A stretch of 64,000 nt of DNA from Aldehydirespirator sp965219165 (lineage in GTDB: Bacteria > Actinomycetota > Acidimicrobiia > Acidimicrobiales > Aldehydirespiratoraceae), in contig CBDCMW010000002.1 in the NCBI GenBank assembly GCA_965219165.1, positions 1,550,001 through 1,614,000 of the forward strand, written 5' to 3'. The notes under the pieces are model-generated. The model ran no database searches. It was not told where the DNA came from and was given only the letters and a program-made list of their open reading frames with translations. How positions within the stretch are numbered: the stretch's first letter is position 1; the number at the start of each line of letters is the position of its first letter. Shown here one piece after another: positions 1 to 9,006 of this stretch. A program made the translations under genes and the position numbers.

Positions 1-100
1 CGACTATGGCACGATGGTCACCGAGAATCTGGTTCATGGCAGCGACTCGGCTTACTCGGCTCGTCGTGAAGTGGCCATATTTTTTCCTGACCTACATTAG
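1..100 (+). CDS. ndk: Nucleoside diphosphate kinase, C-terminal end (partial)
   Basis: The window opens inside this gene, in the frame beginning at base 2. The last 32 residues contain NLVHGSDS followed by ARREVAIFFPDL and a TAG stop. This matches the conserved C-terminus of Ndk, where HGSDS follows the catalytic histidine region. Ndk transfers the gamma phosphate between nucleoside triphosphates and diphosphates in the cytoplasm. The catalytic His lies outside the window. The gene precedes the mre operon on the same strand, with about 150 bases between. Confidence 0.85.
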   Translation, partial: DYGTMVTENLVHGSDSAYSARREVAIFFPDLH

Positions 101-249
101 AACTGCACAGATTCTATGAATATTTTGATTTGCGGATCGGTTGACGCGAACCGTGCACCGACGCCCTCCGTCGTCTACAATCCTCCGTTAGCGGTCGACC
201 GGGTCCTCCGGCGTGGCGTTAGCGTCCCCACCCTGATCGAGACACCACA

Positions 250-1269
250 ATGAGCACAATGAGCATGCTGTCGGGGCTGGGGTGGGTCATGGGTCGCGAC
301 ATGGCCTTGGACCTCGGCACCGCCAACACCGTCGTGTATGTGCGCGGCGAGGGGATAGTGCTCAACGAGCCGTCGGTGGTGGCGGTCAACACTCGCACCC
401 GCAAGGTGCTGGCCGTCGGCTCGGAAGCGAAGAGCATGATCGGCCGCACACCGGCGCACATACAGGCCGTTCGTCCTCTCAAGGAGGGCGTGATCGCCGA
501 CTTCGACATGTGCGAGGATATGTTGCGCTTCTTCATCGAGCGCGTGCACCAGAGACGCTGGGCCAAGCCGCGGATGGTGATTGCCGTGCCGTCGGGGATC
601 ACCGGTGTGGAGCAGCGGGCGGTGCAGGAGGCGGCCGAGTCAGCCGGTGCCCGGAAGCCGACCCACATAATCGAGGAGCCGATGGCAGCCGCGATCGGCA
701 CCGGGATGCAGGTGTGGGAGCCGACCGGCAACATGATCGTTGATATCGGCGGAGGCACGACCGAGGTGGCCGTCATCTCGCTCGGAGGCATCGTGTCCAG
801 CCAGTCGATCCGTGTGGGAGGAGACGAGTTCGACAACGCCATAGTGCAGTTCGTCAAGAAGGAGCACTCGCTGCTGATCGGGGAGCGCACCGCCGAGGAG
901 ATCAAGATCGCGCTCGGGTCGGCCTACGCCCTCGCGCGCGAAGCGAGGGCCGAGATCCGGGGCCGCGACCTCGTGAGCGGACTGCCCCGTGTGGTGTCGG
1001 TCACCACAGAGGACATACGTGAGGGCATGGAGGAGGCGGTCTCCGCCATCTGCGACGCCGTGCGAGGCACGCTCGACCACACGCCGCCGGAGTTGGCCGC
1101 CGACATCATGGAATCGGGCATCATGCTCGCCGGCGGAGGCGCGCTCCTGCGGAATCTGGACCAACGGATGGCCAACGAGACTGGAATGCCGATCACGGTC
1201 GCCCAAGATCCGCTGCATGCCGTGGTGAGGGGCTGTGGCCACGTGCTCGACAACCTCGACCAGCAGTGA
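250..1269 (+). CDS. mreB: Rod shape-determining protein MreB
   Basis: This is an actin-like ATPase that polymerises under the membrane and guides lateral wall synthesis. The protein has 339 residues, the usual MreB length. Visible motifs are the phosphate-1 loop DLGTANT near residue 22, the phosphate-2 motif DIGGGTTEVAV near residue 165 and the adenosine motif LAGGGALL near residue 295. The ATG at 250 gives a short lead (through LSGLGWVMGRDMALDLGT) typical of actinobacterial MreB; a later ATG at 289 is possible. It is the first gene of mreB-mreC-mreD-mrdA-rodA, and its stop is 29 bases before mreC. Confidence 0.97.
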   Translation: MSTMSMLSGLGWVMGRDMALDLGTANTVVYVRGEGIVLNEPSVVAVNTRTRKVLAVGSEAKSMIGRTPAHIQAVRPLKEGVIADFDMCEDMLRFFIERVHQRRWAKPRMVIAVPSGITGVEQRAVQEAAESAGARKPTHIIEEPMAAAIGTGMQVWEPTGNMIVDIGGGTTEVAVISLGGIVSSQSIRVGGDEFDNAIVQFVKKEHSLLIGERTAEEIKIALGSAYALAREARAEIRGRDLVSGLPRVVSVTTEDIREGMEEAVSAICDAVRGTLDHTPPELAADIMESGIMLAGGGALLRNLDQRMANETGMPITVAQDPLHAVVRGCGHVLDNLDQQ

Positions 1270-1298
1270 CCAGAACCGGCAATCTCTAACGCTGGGCG

Positions 1299-2195
1299 AT
1301 GGCGGTCGCCCAGCGCAGCGGGCGGTCCCGCTACCGCTTGTTGCTGCTGATTCTCACGGCTGTCACGCTCCTTACTCTTGACTTTCGCGGCTTCGGGCCC
1401 CTTGCGACGGCCCAGAGCCGGGTGCGAGACGTGCTCGAGCCGGTGGTCTCCGCGGTCGATGTAGTGCTCGGACCGGTGGCGGAGGTCTGGACCGTCATGT
1501 TCTCCTACAACGACCTCCGCTCCGAGAACGCGCAGCTCAAGGATGAAGTCGAGCGGCTCAGCAGCGCCGACATACGCGTCGACGCGCAGCGCGACGCCTT
1601 CGAGAGGCTCCTGTCGGCCACCGGCGTGACCTATGTCGACGGCGTGGAACAGCTGGCCGCGACAGTGCTGCGCGACTCGGTGGGCAACTTCGACGACGAT
1701 GTGATGTCCATCGACGTGGGACACCGGCATGGGGTGGCGCCGGGCATGGCGGTGGTCACCTCCGCCGGGTTCGTGGGGCGCGTGGAGACCGTGGACGCGG
1801 CGTCGAGCACGGTCACCTCCATCAGCGATCCCCGCTTGGTGATCGGGGTGCGCCTGCTCGACACCGGCGACGTGGGACTCGGTCACGGAATGGCTGGCGA
1901 CCCGACCAAGTTCGTGGTGGATGCCGGCCTGCGCTGGCCCGAGACCGGGGACCCGTCGGAACTGCCGACGATCGGGAGCTCGGTGGTGACCGCGGCGGGG
2001 AGTCGCTACCCCGCCGACATTCCGGTGGGGCGGGTGGCGTCCGTCGAGCCCGCTGAGGCGGGGCTGGCGCAGCTGGTGACGATCGAACTGGCCGCGGACG
2101 TGCAACGGCTCGGCTACGTGACCGTGCTGCTGGAGGTCCCTAGGGACGAGACGCCGATAGGCCCCGACTCCCCATTCGCTGAGGAATCGCCATGA
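1299..2195 (+). CDS. mreC: Rod shape-determining protein MreC
   Basis: The protein has 298 residues. A single N-terminal membrane segment (about residues 12-28, RLLLLILTAVTLLTL) is followed by a coiled-coil stretch near residues 68-90 (LRSENAQLKDEVERL) and the beta-rich extracytoplasmic MreC domain, including the conserved VIGVRLL and GVGHG-like (GLGHG) segments. MreC links MreB filaments to PBP2 and RodA outside the membrane. The C-terminus DSPFAEESP is encoded in a 35-bp unit that is duplicated directly downstream, so the original mreC/mreD junction has been copied. Confidence 0.93.
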   Translation: MAVAQRSGRSRYRLLLLILTAVTLLTLDFRGFGPLATAQSRVRDVLEPVVSAVDVVLGPVAEVWTVMFSYNDLRSENAQLKDEVERLSSADIRVDAQRDAFERLLSATGVTYVDGVEQLAATVLRDSVGNFDDDVMSIDVGHRHGVAPGMAVVTSAGFVGRVETVDAASSTVTSISDPRLVIGVRLLDTGDVGLGHGMAGDPTKFVVDAGLRWPETGDPSELPTIGSSVVTAAGSRYPADIPVGRVASVEPAEAGLAQLVTIELAADVQRLGYVTVLLEVPRDETPIGPDSPFAEESP

Positions 2196-2234
2196 CGGCC
2201 GACTCCCCATTCGCTGAGGAATCGCCATGACGGC
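2164..2234 (+). repeat. 35-bp tandem duplication spanning the mreC stop and mreD start
   Basis: Bases 2165-2199 are repeated exactly at 2200-2234. Each copy holds the end of mreC and an ATGA stop/start overlap. The first copy provides the mreC stop and a surplus ATG at 2192. The second provides the real mreD start at 2227. This looks like a recent slippage duplication, since the copies are identical. Confidence 0.95.
2192..2230 (+). CDS. 12-codon mini-ORF between mreC and mreD
   Basis: The duplication creates an ORF reading MTADSPFAEESP. It starts by ATGA overlap with the mreC stop and ends by ATGA overlap with mreD. Its last ten residues repeat the MreC C-terminus. It is unlikely to have a protein function. 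It would let ribosomes that finish mreC restart twice before reaching mreD, preserving translational coupling. Whether it is translated is inference. Confidence 0.45.
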   Translation: MTADSPFAEESP

Positions 2235-2826
2235 GCCGGGGCTGGTTCCCGCAGTGCTGCGCCCGCGCCGCCTGTTGGGGGATGGCAGCGCGGCCATGAC
2301 CGCGCTGCGGCTCATCGTCGTGTTCCTGATTGCGCTGCTGTTGCAGTTGACGGTCTTCGCGGAGGTGAGGGTGGCTGGCGTCGCGCCCGAATTGCCAGCG
2401 CTCGTGGCCATTCTGGCCGGCCTGTTCGCCGGTGCCCGGCGCGGCGTGATGATCGCCTTCTGGGCCGGCTTGATGTGGGACGTCTACCTCTCGACACCGC
2501 TGGGGCTGGCTGCGGCCGCCTTCGCCATCGTGGCCTACACCCTGGGCGGCATCACCGAGGATCTGTTCCACGACACGCGCACCCAGACGTTGGTGATGGT
2601 GTTCGCCGGCACAGCGGCGACGGTGACGGCCTACGCCGTGCTGGGCGAGGTGGTCGGCCAACGAGGCCTGATCGATGACCGCCTGCCGCGGGTCGTGCTC
2701 ATCGCATCGACCTTCAATGCCGTGCTCTCGTTGGTCGCCGCGCCTGCGATGCGCTGGGCTGTGGGGAGCGGCCGCGCTCGGACGCGCCGGCGCGAACGCC
2801 CCGTCGCGGTCACGAGAGGCCGCTGA
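2227..2826 (+). CDS. mreD: Rod shape-determining protein MreD
   Basis: This is an integral membrane partner of MreC in the elongasome. The protein has 199 residues with about five hydrophobic segments after a short Arg-rich cytoplasmic lead, for example LRLIVVFLIALLLQLTVF and LVMVFAGTAATVTAYAVL. The conserved GLMWDVY pattern near residue 80 fits MreD. The C-terminal tail is Arg-rich. Start and stop are tightly coupled: it overlaps the mini-ORF by ATGA and shares a base with mrdA (TGATG). Confidence 0.88.
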   Translation: MTAPGLVPAVLRPRRLLGDGSAAMTALRLIVVFLIALLLQLTVFAEVRVAGVAPELPALVAILAGLFAGARRGVMIAFWAGLMWDVYLSTPLGLAAAAFAIVAYTLGGITEDLFHDTRTQTLVMVFAGTAATVTAYAVLGEVVGQRGLIDDRLPRVVLIASTFNAVLSLVAAPAMRWAVGSGRARTRRRERPVAVTRGR

Positions 2827-5117
2827 TGGCCTCGAATGGTGCCGATGTCGACGAGCGTCAGGGATTCAGGCTCCACGTAGTCGGAATCGTGGCGGTGTGC
2901 TTGGTGGCCGCACTGTTCGCGCGCCTCTGGTACCTGCAGGTGCTCGAGAGCGAGGAACTGCAGACTGCCGCGGCCACGAACATCCTGCGAGTCGTGTACA
3001 CGGAGGCGCCCCGGGGACGCATCTTCGACGCCAAGGGGCGGATCCTTGTCGACAACCGCGTGGTCCAAGTGGTGACCATCGATCGCCTGGAGTTCCGGGC
3101 CCAGCTCGACAAATCCGAGCAGCGGGAGATCCTGTGGGAGCTGGCCGAGATCGTCAGCCGCTCGGGCCGCCTGACGAAGGTGCGCCACATAGAGGAGCGG
3201 CTCGCGAGTCTGGAGTTCGGTCCGTTCGACAAGGTTCCCGTGGCGATCGACATCAACCCAGACCTGCTGGTGTATCTGGGTGAGCGCCCGGACCTGTTCC
3301 CCGGGGTCTCGGTCGAGGAGCGCACCGTGCGCAGCTACCCCTATGGCGAACTGGCCGCGCACTTGCTCGGTTACGTGGGTCCGCTCACCCGGTCGGAGTA
3401 CCGCGCCCAGAGCGCGCAGATCGACTCGGCCGATCCCAACGCCAAGACGTACCAGCCCGGTGACGAGATCGGGAAGTCCGGGGTGGAGCGGATCTTCGAG
3501 AACGAGTTGAGGGGAGTCCCCGGCGTGCGCGTCTTCGAGGTGAACCGGCTCGACGAGATCGTGAAGGTCCACGACGACAAGGGTCGCCAGCCGACACCCG
3601 GCAACGACGTGTATCTCACGATCGACCTCGATGTTCAGAGCCTGGTCGAACGCGAGCTGCGACGAGGCCTCGACGAGGCCCGCGACCAGGAGCCTCCAGA
3701 GGATCCCGACGCTCCCAACTTCGTGGCATCGGCTGGAGCGGCGGTGGCGATCGATCCCCGGGACGGCTCGATTGTGGCTATGGCGTCGTTCCCCACCTTC
3801 GATCCCCGGGACTTCGTGAACGGCATCTCGCGGCGACTGTTCAACGATCTCACGGCCGAGGAGAACTACTCGCCGATCCTGAACCGCGCCATCCAGGGCC
3901 TGTACGCGCCCGGATCCACGTTCAAGGTCGTGACGGCCTACGCAGCTCTCACCCAAGGAGTCATAGGTGCCGACGTCTCCTCACTTACCGAGGTGGACGA
4001 GTTCTACAACGACACCGGCACCTATCGTTACCCGTACTGCGTCGAGGAATCCGACACGTGCGTGTTCAACAGCCCGTATTGCTGCGAGCGCGGCGTCGAT
4101 CTGCGAGACGCCATCACGGTGTCGAGCGACACGTATTTCTACCGGCTCGGCGGCGAGGGCTTCTTCCGCCGGACCGTCCCGTTGGACGAGGGCATACAGG
4201 ACACGGCCCGCGCCTTCGGACTGGGTTCCCACACCGGTGTTCCGCTTCCCCACGAGCGGGCGGGGGTGGTGCCCGACAAGGACTACTACGACTACCAGTT
4301 CGAGCAGGGCGTGTTCCTGCGCAGCGGCGCGCAGTGGTTCGCCGGCGACACGATCAACTTGGCGATCGGCCAGGGAAACCTGTTAGCGACGCCGCTGCAG
4401 GTGGCCAACGTCTACGCGGTGCTGGCCAGCGAGGGGAAGGTCCACCAGCCCAACATCGCCACCAAGATCACTGATCGCGACGGCAATATCCTTGAGGAGT
4501 TCAGCCCGAGGCTGGTGCGCGAGCTGGATTGGACTGCCGAGATCGCTGTGCCCCTGCTCGATGGAATGAACGGGGTCACGGCCTACAACCTTCCGAGCAG
4601 TTCCGGCGGCGAGGCCCTGCTGCGGGGTACGGCCTATAAGGCCTTCAACCTTCCCGGAGAGGGGGGCGTCAACTTCCCGTTGGACGCATGGCCGGTGGCG
4701 GGCAAGACCGGTACTGCGGAGAAGCAGGGACAGGCGGACTATGCCTGGTTCGCGGCCTTCGGCCCGGCCTCCTGGCCAGAACGCGGCTATAGGCACACTC
4801 CCGAGGTCGTGGTGGCGATGGTCCTGGAGGAGGCGGGCTTCGGCGGTGACGTGGCCGCGCCGGCCGTAGCACGCGTTCTTCTCCCGATCGCGACCGACAC
4901 GGTCGACCGGGCCCGCACGGCCAGCGAAGTGGATGCCTGCTACGGGGAGGTCAAGCAGCTGGCATCGTTCTTGGAGGGTGTCCGCACCGGCGAGATCAAG
5001 GTGGACACCGACGGCGTTCCCATCTCCGAGACGCGGCCCCAGCTCTCACAGGACTGCGCTGAGCTGGTAGGGGGCGAAGAAGCCGTCGAGCGGCGAGGAC
5101 TGGACGCCCTCATATGA
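2826..5117 (+). CDS. mrdA: Penicillin-binding protein 2 (elongasome transpeptidase)
   Basis: This class B PBP of 763 residues cross-links peptidoglycan with RodA. It has an N-terminal membrane anchor (about residues 15-33), a PBP dimerisation domain with APRGRIFDAKG near residue 60, and a C-terminal transpeptidase domain. The active-site motif is STFK (Ser364, Lys367), the second motif is SSD followed by TYFYR, and the third is KTGTAEK. A cysteine cluster just before the second motif is unusual. The tail after about residue 690 extends past the transpeptidase core. The end overlaps rodA by ATGA. Confidence 0.95.
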   Translation: MASNGADVDERQGFRLHVVGIVAVCLVAALFARLWYLQVLESEELQTAAATNILRVVYTEAPRGRIFDAKGRILVDNRVVQVVTIDRLEFRAQLDKSEQREILWELAEIVSRSGRLTKVRHIEERLASLEFGPFDKVPVAIDINPDLLVYLGERPDLFPGVSVEERTVRSYPYGELAAHLLGYVGPLTRSEYRAQSAQIDSADPNAKTYQPGDEIGKSGVERIFENELRGVPGVRVFEVNRLDEIVKVHDDKGRQPTPGNDVYLTIDLDVQSLVERELRRGLDEARDQEPPEDPDAPNFVASAGAAVAIDPRDGSIVAMASFPTFDPRDFVNGISRRLFNDLTAEENYSPILNRAIQGLYAPGSTFKVVTAYAALTQGVIGADVSSLTEVDEFYNDTGTYRYPYCVEESDTCVFNSPYCCERGVDLRDAITVSSDTYFYRLGGEGFFRRTVPLDEGIQDTARAFGLGSHTGVPLPHERAGVVPDKDYYDYQFEQGVFLRSGAQWFAGDTINLAIGQGNLLATPLQVANVYAVLASEGKVHQPNIATKITDRDGNILEEFSPRLVRELDWTAEIAVPLLDGMNGVTAYNLPSSSGGEALLRGTAYKAFNLPGEGGVNFPLDAWPVAGKTGTAEKQGQADYAWFAAFGPASWPERGYRHTPEVVVAMVLEEAGFGGDVAAPAVARVLLPIATDTVDRARTASEVDACYGEVKQLASFLEGVRTGEIKVDTDGVPISETRPQLSQDCAELVGGEEAVERRGLDALI

Positions 5118-6292
5118 CCGCCACCACGACCGCGCCGACGCGTCGCAAGGTCGCCCCCGATCCCTGGTGGCTGCTGGTCGACCCCTTCCTGATCCTGTCG
5201 GCGCTCGCCATCGCGGCAATGGGATCTGTCCTGGTGTACTCGGCGACTAGGGGCGTTGTCGGCGACTTCGCCGAGCCCAACACCGACTTCCTCGAGCGCC
5301 AAGTGCTGTTCATCGTCATGGGCGTCGCCGTGGGAGTCTCCGCCGCTTTCGTGTCCCCCAGGCTCATGAGGAGGCTCTATCCGCTCGCCTTCGCGGCCAT
5401 GATGGCCGCGTTGTGGCTGGTGCTGCAGGTGGGCGTGGAGGTGAACGGCACGAAGGGATGGTTCTCCTTCGGCACGTTCAGGATGCAGCCGTCGGAGCCC
5501 GGCAAGCTGGTGGTGATCGTAGGGCTGGCCCTGCTGCTGTCCCCTCGCCAGGGCGAGGTCGGCCTGCGGCGAGTCGCGCTGGGCCTGGTGCTGACGGCCT
5601 CGCCCATCGCCCTGATCCTGCGCCAGCCCGACCTTGGGACCATGCTGGTGTATCTGGTGATCGCGGTGGTAACGGTCATCGTGAGCGGGATACGGGCTCG
5701 CTGGATCCTCCTGCTCGCGCTCGTCGCGGTGCTGGGGACCGTCGGTGTCTACCGCTCCGACGAATTGGCCGAGTTCCAGGAGGCCCGTCTCCGTGTGTAC
5801 TTGTTCCCGTCCGAGGTCAGCGATCAGGCTGCCAGCTACGCCTTCAACGTCGAGCAGGCTCAGATCGCGATCGGCAACGGGGGACTGCGGGGACAGGGTC
5901 TGTTCCAGGGGACGCAAACCCGGTCAGATCTCGTGCCGCAGCAGCAGACCGACTTCATCTTCACGGTGGCGGGGGAGGAGTTGGGTCTGCGAGGCGCCTC
6001 ACTGCTGCTCGGGCTTCTCGCCATCCTGCTCTTCCGCGTCTGGCGAACGGCCCAGCTTGCCGCGACGCCGTTCGAGCGGCTGATGTGCACCGGGGTCTTC
6101 GCCATGCTGCTCTTCCAGGCGTTCCAATCGGTCGGCATGACCATGGGGATGATGCCGGTGACCGGCATTCCCCTTCCCCTGGTGAGCTACGGCGGATCCT
6201 CGATGCTCACCACCATGGCGTCTCTCGGGCTCGTCGCCGGCGTTTACCGGCGACGCCTCGACATCGAAGGGATGCTCAGCCAGCAGTTGTAG
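5114..6292 (+). CDS. rodA: SEDS peptidoglycan glycosyltransferase RodA
   Basis: A multi-spanning membrane protein of 392 residues that polymerises lipid II in the elongation complex with PBP2. SEDS hallmarks are visible: GWFSFG followed by QPSEPGKL (substrate cavity), RQPDLGTMLVY, GGLRGQGLFQGTQ, LVPQQQTDFIFTVAGEELG, and GIPLPLVSYGGSSML near the C-terminus. The start ATG overlaps the mrdA stop, so the two partners are translationally coupled. Confidence 0.95.
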   Translation: MTATTTAPTRRKVAPDPWWLLVDPFLILSALAIAAMGSVLVYSATRGVVGDFAEPNTDFLERQVLFIVMGVAVGVSAAFVSPRLMRRLYPLAFAAMMAALWLVLQVGVEVNGTKGWFSFGTFRMQPSEPGKLVVIVGLALLLSPRQGEVGLRRVALGLVLTASPIALILRQPDLGTMLVYLVIAVVTVIVSGIRARWILLLALVAVLGTVGVYRSDELAEFQEARLRVYLFPSEVSDQAASYAFNVEQAQIAIGNGGLRGQGLFQGTQTRSDLVPQQQTDFIFTVAGEELGLRGASLLLGLLAILLFRVWRTAQLAATPFERLMCTGVFAMLLFQAFQSVGMTMGMMPVTGIPLPLVSYGGSSMLTTMASLGLVAGVYRRRLDIEGMLSQQL

Positions 6293-6301
6293 GCTGGCAC
6301 G

Positions 6302-8254
6302 GTGAGTAATCTGTGGCATCGTCTTGAGCCTCTATTGCCCCAAGTGTCCAAGCCGGCCCGCTACATCGGCGGTGAGGATGGGATGCAGGCCCCCCGCCAC
6401 GGGCCCGGCATCGTGTCGTGGCTGCTCACCTATCCCGACACCTACGAGATAGGACTGCCCAACCAGGGGCTGCAGATCCTCTACGAGATCCTCAACGAGC
6501 GTCCCGACGCCGCCGCCGAGCGCGCCTACGCGCCATGGGTCGACCTCGAGGCGCTCATGCGGGCCGAGGGGCTGCCACTGTTCTCGCTCGACACCCACCG
6601 TCCGGCTCCTCTGTTCGACGTCATCGCGTTCAACCTCTCGGCCGAGCTCGTCTACACGAACGTGCTGAACTGCATCGATCTAGCGGGCGTGGCTGTCCGG
6701 GCTGCTGAGCGGCACGACTCGGACCCGTTGATCGGCGCTGGAGGGCACTGCACCTACAACCCCGAGCCGCTAGCGGACTTCCTCGACTTCGCCGTCCTCG
6801 GCGACGGTGAGGAGGCAGTGGGCGACATCAGCGCCGTGCTGCACCACTGGAAGACGGCGGGCCGGCCGGGAGGCCGCCACGGGGTGTTGAGGACCCTCGC
6901 CCGCGTGCCCGGAGTGTATGTGCCGTCCATGTACGACGCCGTGTACGACGGTGGGCGGCTCGTGGCCGTCGAGCCGCGGCATCCCGATGTGCCCGCGGTG
7001 GTCGAGAAGCGCACGGTGGCCGATCTGGCGGAGTGGCCCTATCCGAAGCGGCAGCTCGTGCCACTCACGGAGGTGGTCCACGACCGCCTCAACGTCGAGG
7101 TGTTCCGGGGCTGCACCCGCGGCTGCCGGTTCTGTCAGGCCGGGATGATCACCCGCCCGGTGCGTGAGCGCCCGGCCGAGCAGGTGCGCACCATGGTGAG
7201 CGAGGGCCTGCGGCGCACCGGCTACGACGAGGTCGCGCTCACCTCGCTCAGCACTGCTGACTTCAGCGGCATCGAGCAGGTCGTAGCCGACACCGTCGAT
7301 GATGCTGGCTGCAGCAGGGTCTCGGTATCGCTGCCCAGCCTGCGTGTCGACGCCTTCACGGTCGGTATCGCGGCCCAGATCCAGCGGGCCCGCCGCACCG
7401 GGCTGACCTTCGCGCCCGAGGCGGGCACGTGGCGGATGCGCCAGGTGATCAACAAGCTCATCACCCCCGACGACCTCTACTCCGCAGTCGAGTCGGCCTA
7501 CTCGCAGGGGTGGCGCCGGATGAAGCTCTATTTCCTTACCGGCCTGCCCACCGAGACCGACACCGACACGCTTGGCATCGCGGAGCTGGCCCGCAATTGC
7601 GTGGCGCTGGGCCGGACCCACGTTCGCTCGCCGTCCGTCACGGTGTCGCTGGGCGGCTTCGTGCCCAAGCCGTTCACGCCCTTCCAGTGGTTCGGTCAGA
7701 ACACCACGACCGAGCTGCGGCGCAAGATCGGTGTGCTGCGCGACGATCTGCGCCGGGCCAAGGGCGTTCAGCTCAAGTGGCACGATCCTGCGGCCAGCCT
7801 GGCTGAGGGCCTGGCCAGCCGGGGTGATCGTCGCCTCGGTCCGGTGATCGAGCACGTGTGGCGTCACGGCGGCACTTTCCAGGAGTGGTCCGAGCACTTC
7901 GACCTCGGGCGGTGGCAGGACGCGGCGCAAGCCTGCGGGATCGACATCGACTCCTACGTCTACCGGCATCGCACGTTCGAAGAGGTGCTGCCGTGGGACC
8001 ATCTGTCCGCGGGGCTTCACAAGGACTTCTTGTGGCAGGACTGGCGCGACGCTCTCAACGAGGTCGGTCTTGAGGACTGCCGCTGGACACCGTGCTACGA
8101 CTGCGGGGCCTGCACCGGCTACGGAATCGAGCATGTGGTGGCTTCTGCAGTTCCGCCCGCGGGGGGCAGCCAGGGCACCGGAGTCGACCGCTCGCGCCGC
8201 GAGGAGGTCCCGGTCCGCTTGCTCGACCGACGTCTCGTGGGAGCAGCCACGTGA
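6302..8254 (+). CDS. Radical SAM protein with N-terminal B12-binding-like region (TIGR03960 type)
   Basis: The protein has 650 residues with a GTG start ten bases after rodA. The radical SAM cluster motif is FRGCTRGCRFCQAG near residue 272 (CxxxCxxC). The N-terminal half (PGIVSWLLTYPDTYEIGLPNQG) is the region this family shares with B12-binding radical SAM enzymes. A C-terminal Cys motif, CYDCGACTGYG, is near residue 600. The substrate is not established. The family is almost always followed by a DUF2344 gene, as here with a GTGA overlap, and then by RNase E/G and L21-L27, which suggests an RNA or ribosome role (inference). Confidence 0.88.
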   Translation: MSNLWHRLEPLLPQVSKPARYIGGEDGMQAPRHGPGIVSWLLTYPDTYEIGLPNQGLQILYEILNERPDAAAERAYAPWVDLEALMRAEGLPLFSLDTHRPAPLFDVIAFNLSAELVYTNVLNCIDLAGVAVRAAERHDSDPLIGAGGHCTYNPEPLADFLDFAVLGDGEEAVGDISAVLHHWKTAGRPGGRHGVLRTLARVPGVYVPSMYDAVYDGGRLVAVEPRHPDVPAVVEKRTVADLAEWPYPKRQLVPLTEVVHDRLNVEVFRGCTRGCRFCQAGMITRPVRERPAEQVRTMVSEGLRRTGYDEVALTSLSTADFSGIEQVVADTVDDAGCSRVSVSLPSLRVDAFTVGIAAQIQRARRTGLTFAPEAGTWRMRQVINKLITPDDLYSAVESAYSQGWRRMKLYFLTGLPTETDTDTLGIAELARNCVALGRTHVRSPSVTVSLGGFVPKPFTPFQWFGQNTTTELRRKIGVLRDDLRRAKGVQLKWHDPAASLAEGLASRGDRRLGPVIEHVWRHGGTFQEWSEHFDLGRWQDAAQACGIDIDSYVYRHRTFEEVLPWDHLSAGLHKDFLWQDWRDALNEVGLEDCRWTPCYDCGACTGYGIEHVVASAVPPAGGSQGTGVDRSRREEVPVRLLDRRLVGAAT

Positions 8255-8976
8255 GGACGTCGCGGCTGAGGATCCGGTTCTCGAAGCACGGCAAGGTTCG
8301 CTTCACATCGCATCGGGATGTGGCCCGGATCTGGGAGCGGTCGCTGCGCCGCGCCGGAGTCCCCGTGGTGTACTCGGCCGGGTTCAGCCCCCGGCCAAAG
8401 ATCTCGTTCGGGCTGGCCCTGTCCACCGGCTACTCCTCCGACGCCGAGTATCTCGACGTCGAGGTTGATCTGGTGTGGGCGGACGGCATCGACCACGAGT
8501 CCCTCGCCGGCGCGCTGACCGCGTCGCTGCCGGCGGGCATGACAGCGCTGGCCGCGGCCGAGCTCGCTCCTGGCGGGCCGTCGCTGCAGCACGCGGTAAC
8601 CAGCTGTACCTGGAGGATCGACGCAGCCGGCGCCGACGCCCGAGAGGCGTCGGACGCGCTGTCGCGGGCGATGGCCCGCAGCGAGCTGCTCGTGCAACGC
8701 GAGCGCAAGGGGCGGCTGGCCACCGACAACATCCGGCCTGCCGTCCTAGCAGTCGAAGTGCAGGGGAACATCACAGACGGCGTGAGGCTCATCGCCGAGC
8801 TCGGCACGCAACCGCGGGCAACGCGCCCCGCGGAGCTGCTGGCGAGCCTCCACCCGCCGCTCAGCCTTCTGCGGGCGTGCCGTCTTCACCAATGGATCGC
8901 AACCGACGCACCAGAGCGCCGCGAACCGCTAGCGGTCGCCGCGCTGTCGGTCGCAGGAGCGGGAGTCGAATCATGA
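8251..8976 (+). CDS. DUF2344 / TIGR03936 family protein
   Basis: The protein has 241 residues from the GTG at 8251, which overlaps the stop of the radical SAM gene. An in-frame upstream extension exists but lies inside that gene. The family signature RIRFSKHGKVRFTSHRD at the N-terminus is followed by GFSPRPKISFGLAL near residue 45. Its function is unknown. In many genomes it is adjacent or fused to the radical SAM partner, so the two probably act together. Confidence 0.85.
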   Translation: MRTSRLRIRFSKHGKVRFTSHRDVARIWERSLRRAGVPVVYSAGFSPRPKISFGLALSTGYSSDAEYLDVEVDLVWADGIDHESLAGALTASLPAGMTALAAAELAPGGPSLQHAVTSCTWRIDAAGADAREASDALSRAMARSELLVQRERKGRLATDNIRPAVLAVEVQGNITDGVRLIAELGTQPRATRPAELLASLHPPLSLLRACRLHQWIATDAPERREPLAVAALSVAGAGVES

Positions 8977-9006
8977 GGGCCCCGCTCACGTACTCGAAGG
9001 AACACA

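Noticed and set aside
141..181. Sigma-70 promoter (TTGACG and TACAAT) upstream of mreB
   Set aside because: The two boxes are 29 bases apart, far from the 17 expected. TACAAT may be a -10 box on its own, but no matching -35 is seen.
8092..8250. N-terminal extension of the DUF2344 protein
   Set aside because: These codons overlap the conserved CYDCGACTGYG end of the radical SAM gene in another frame. The family starts at the GTG at 8251.
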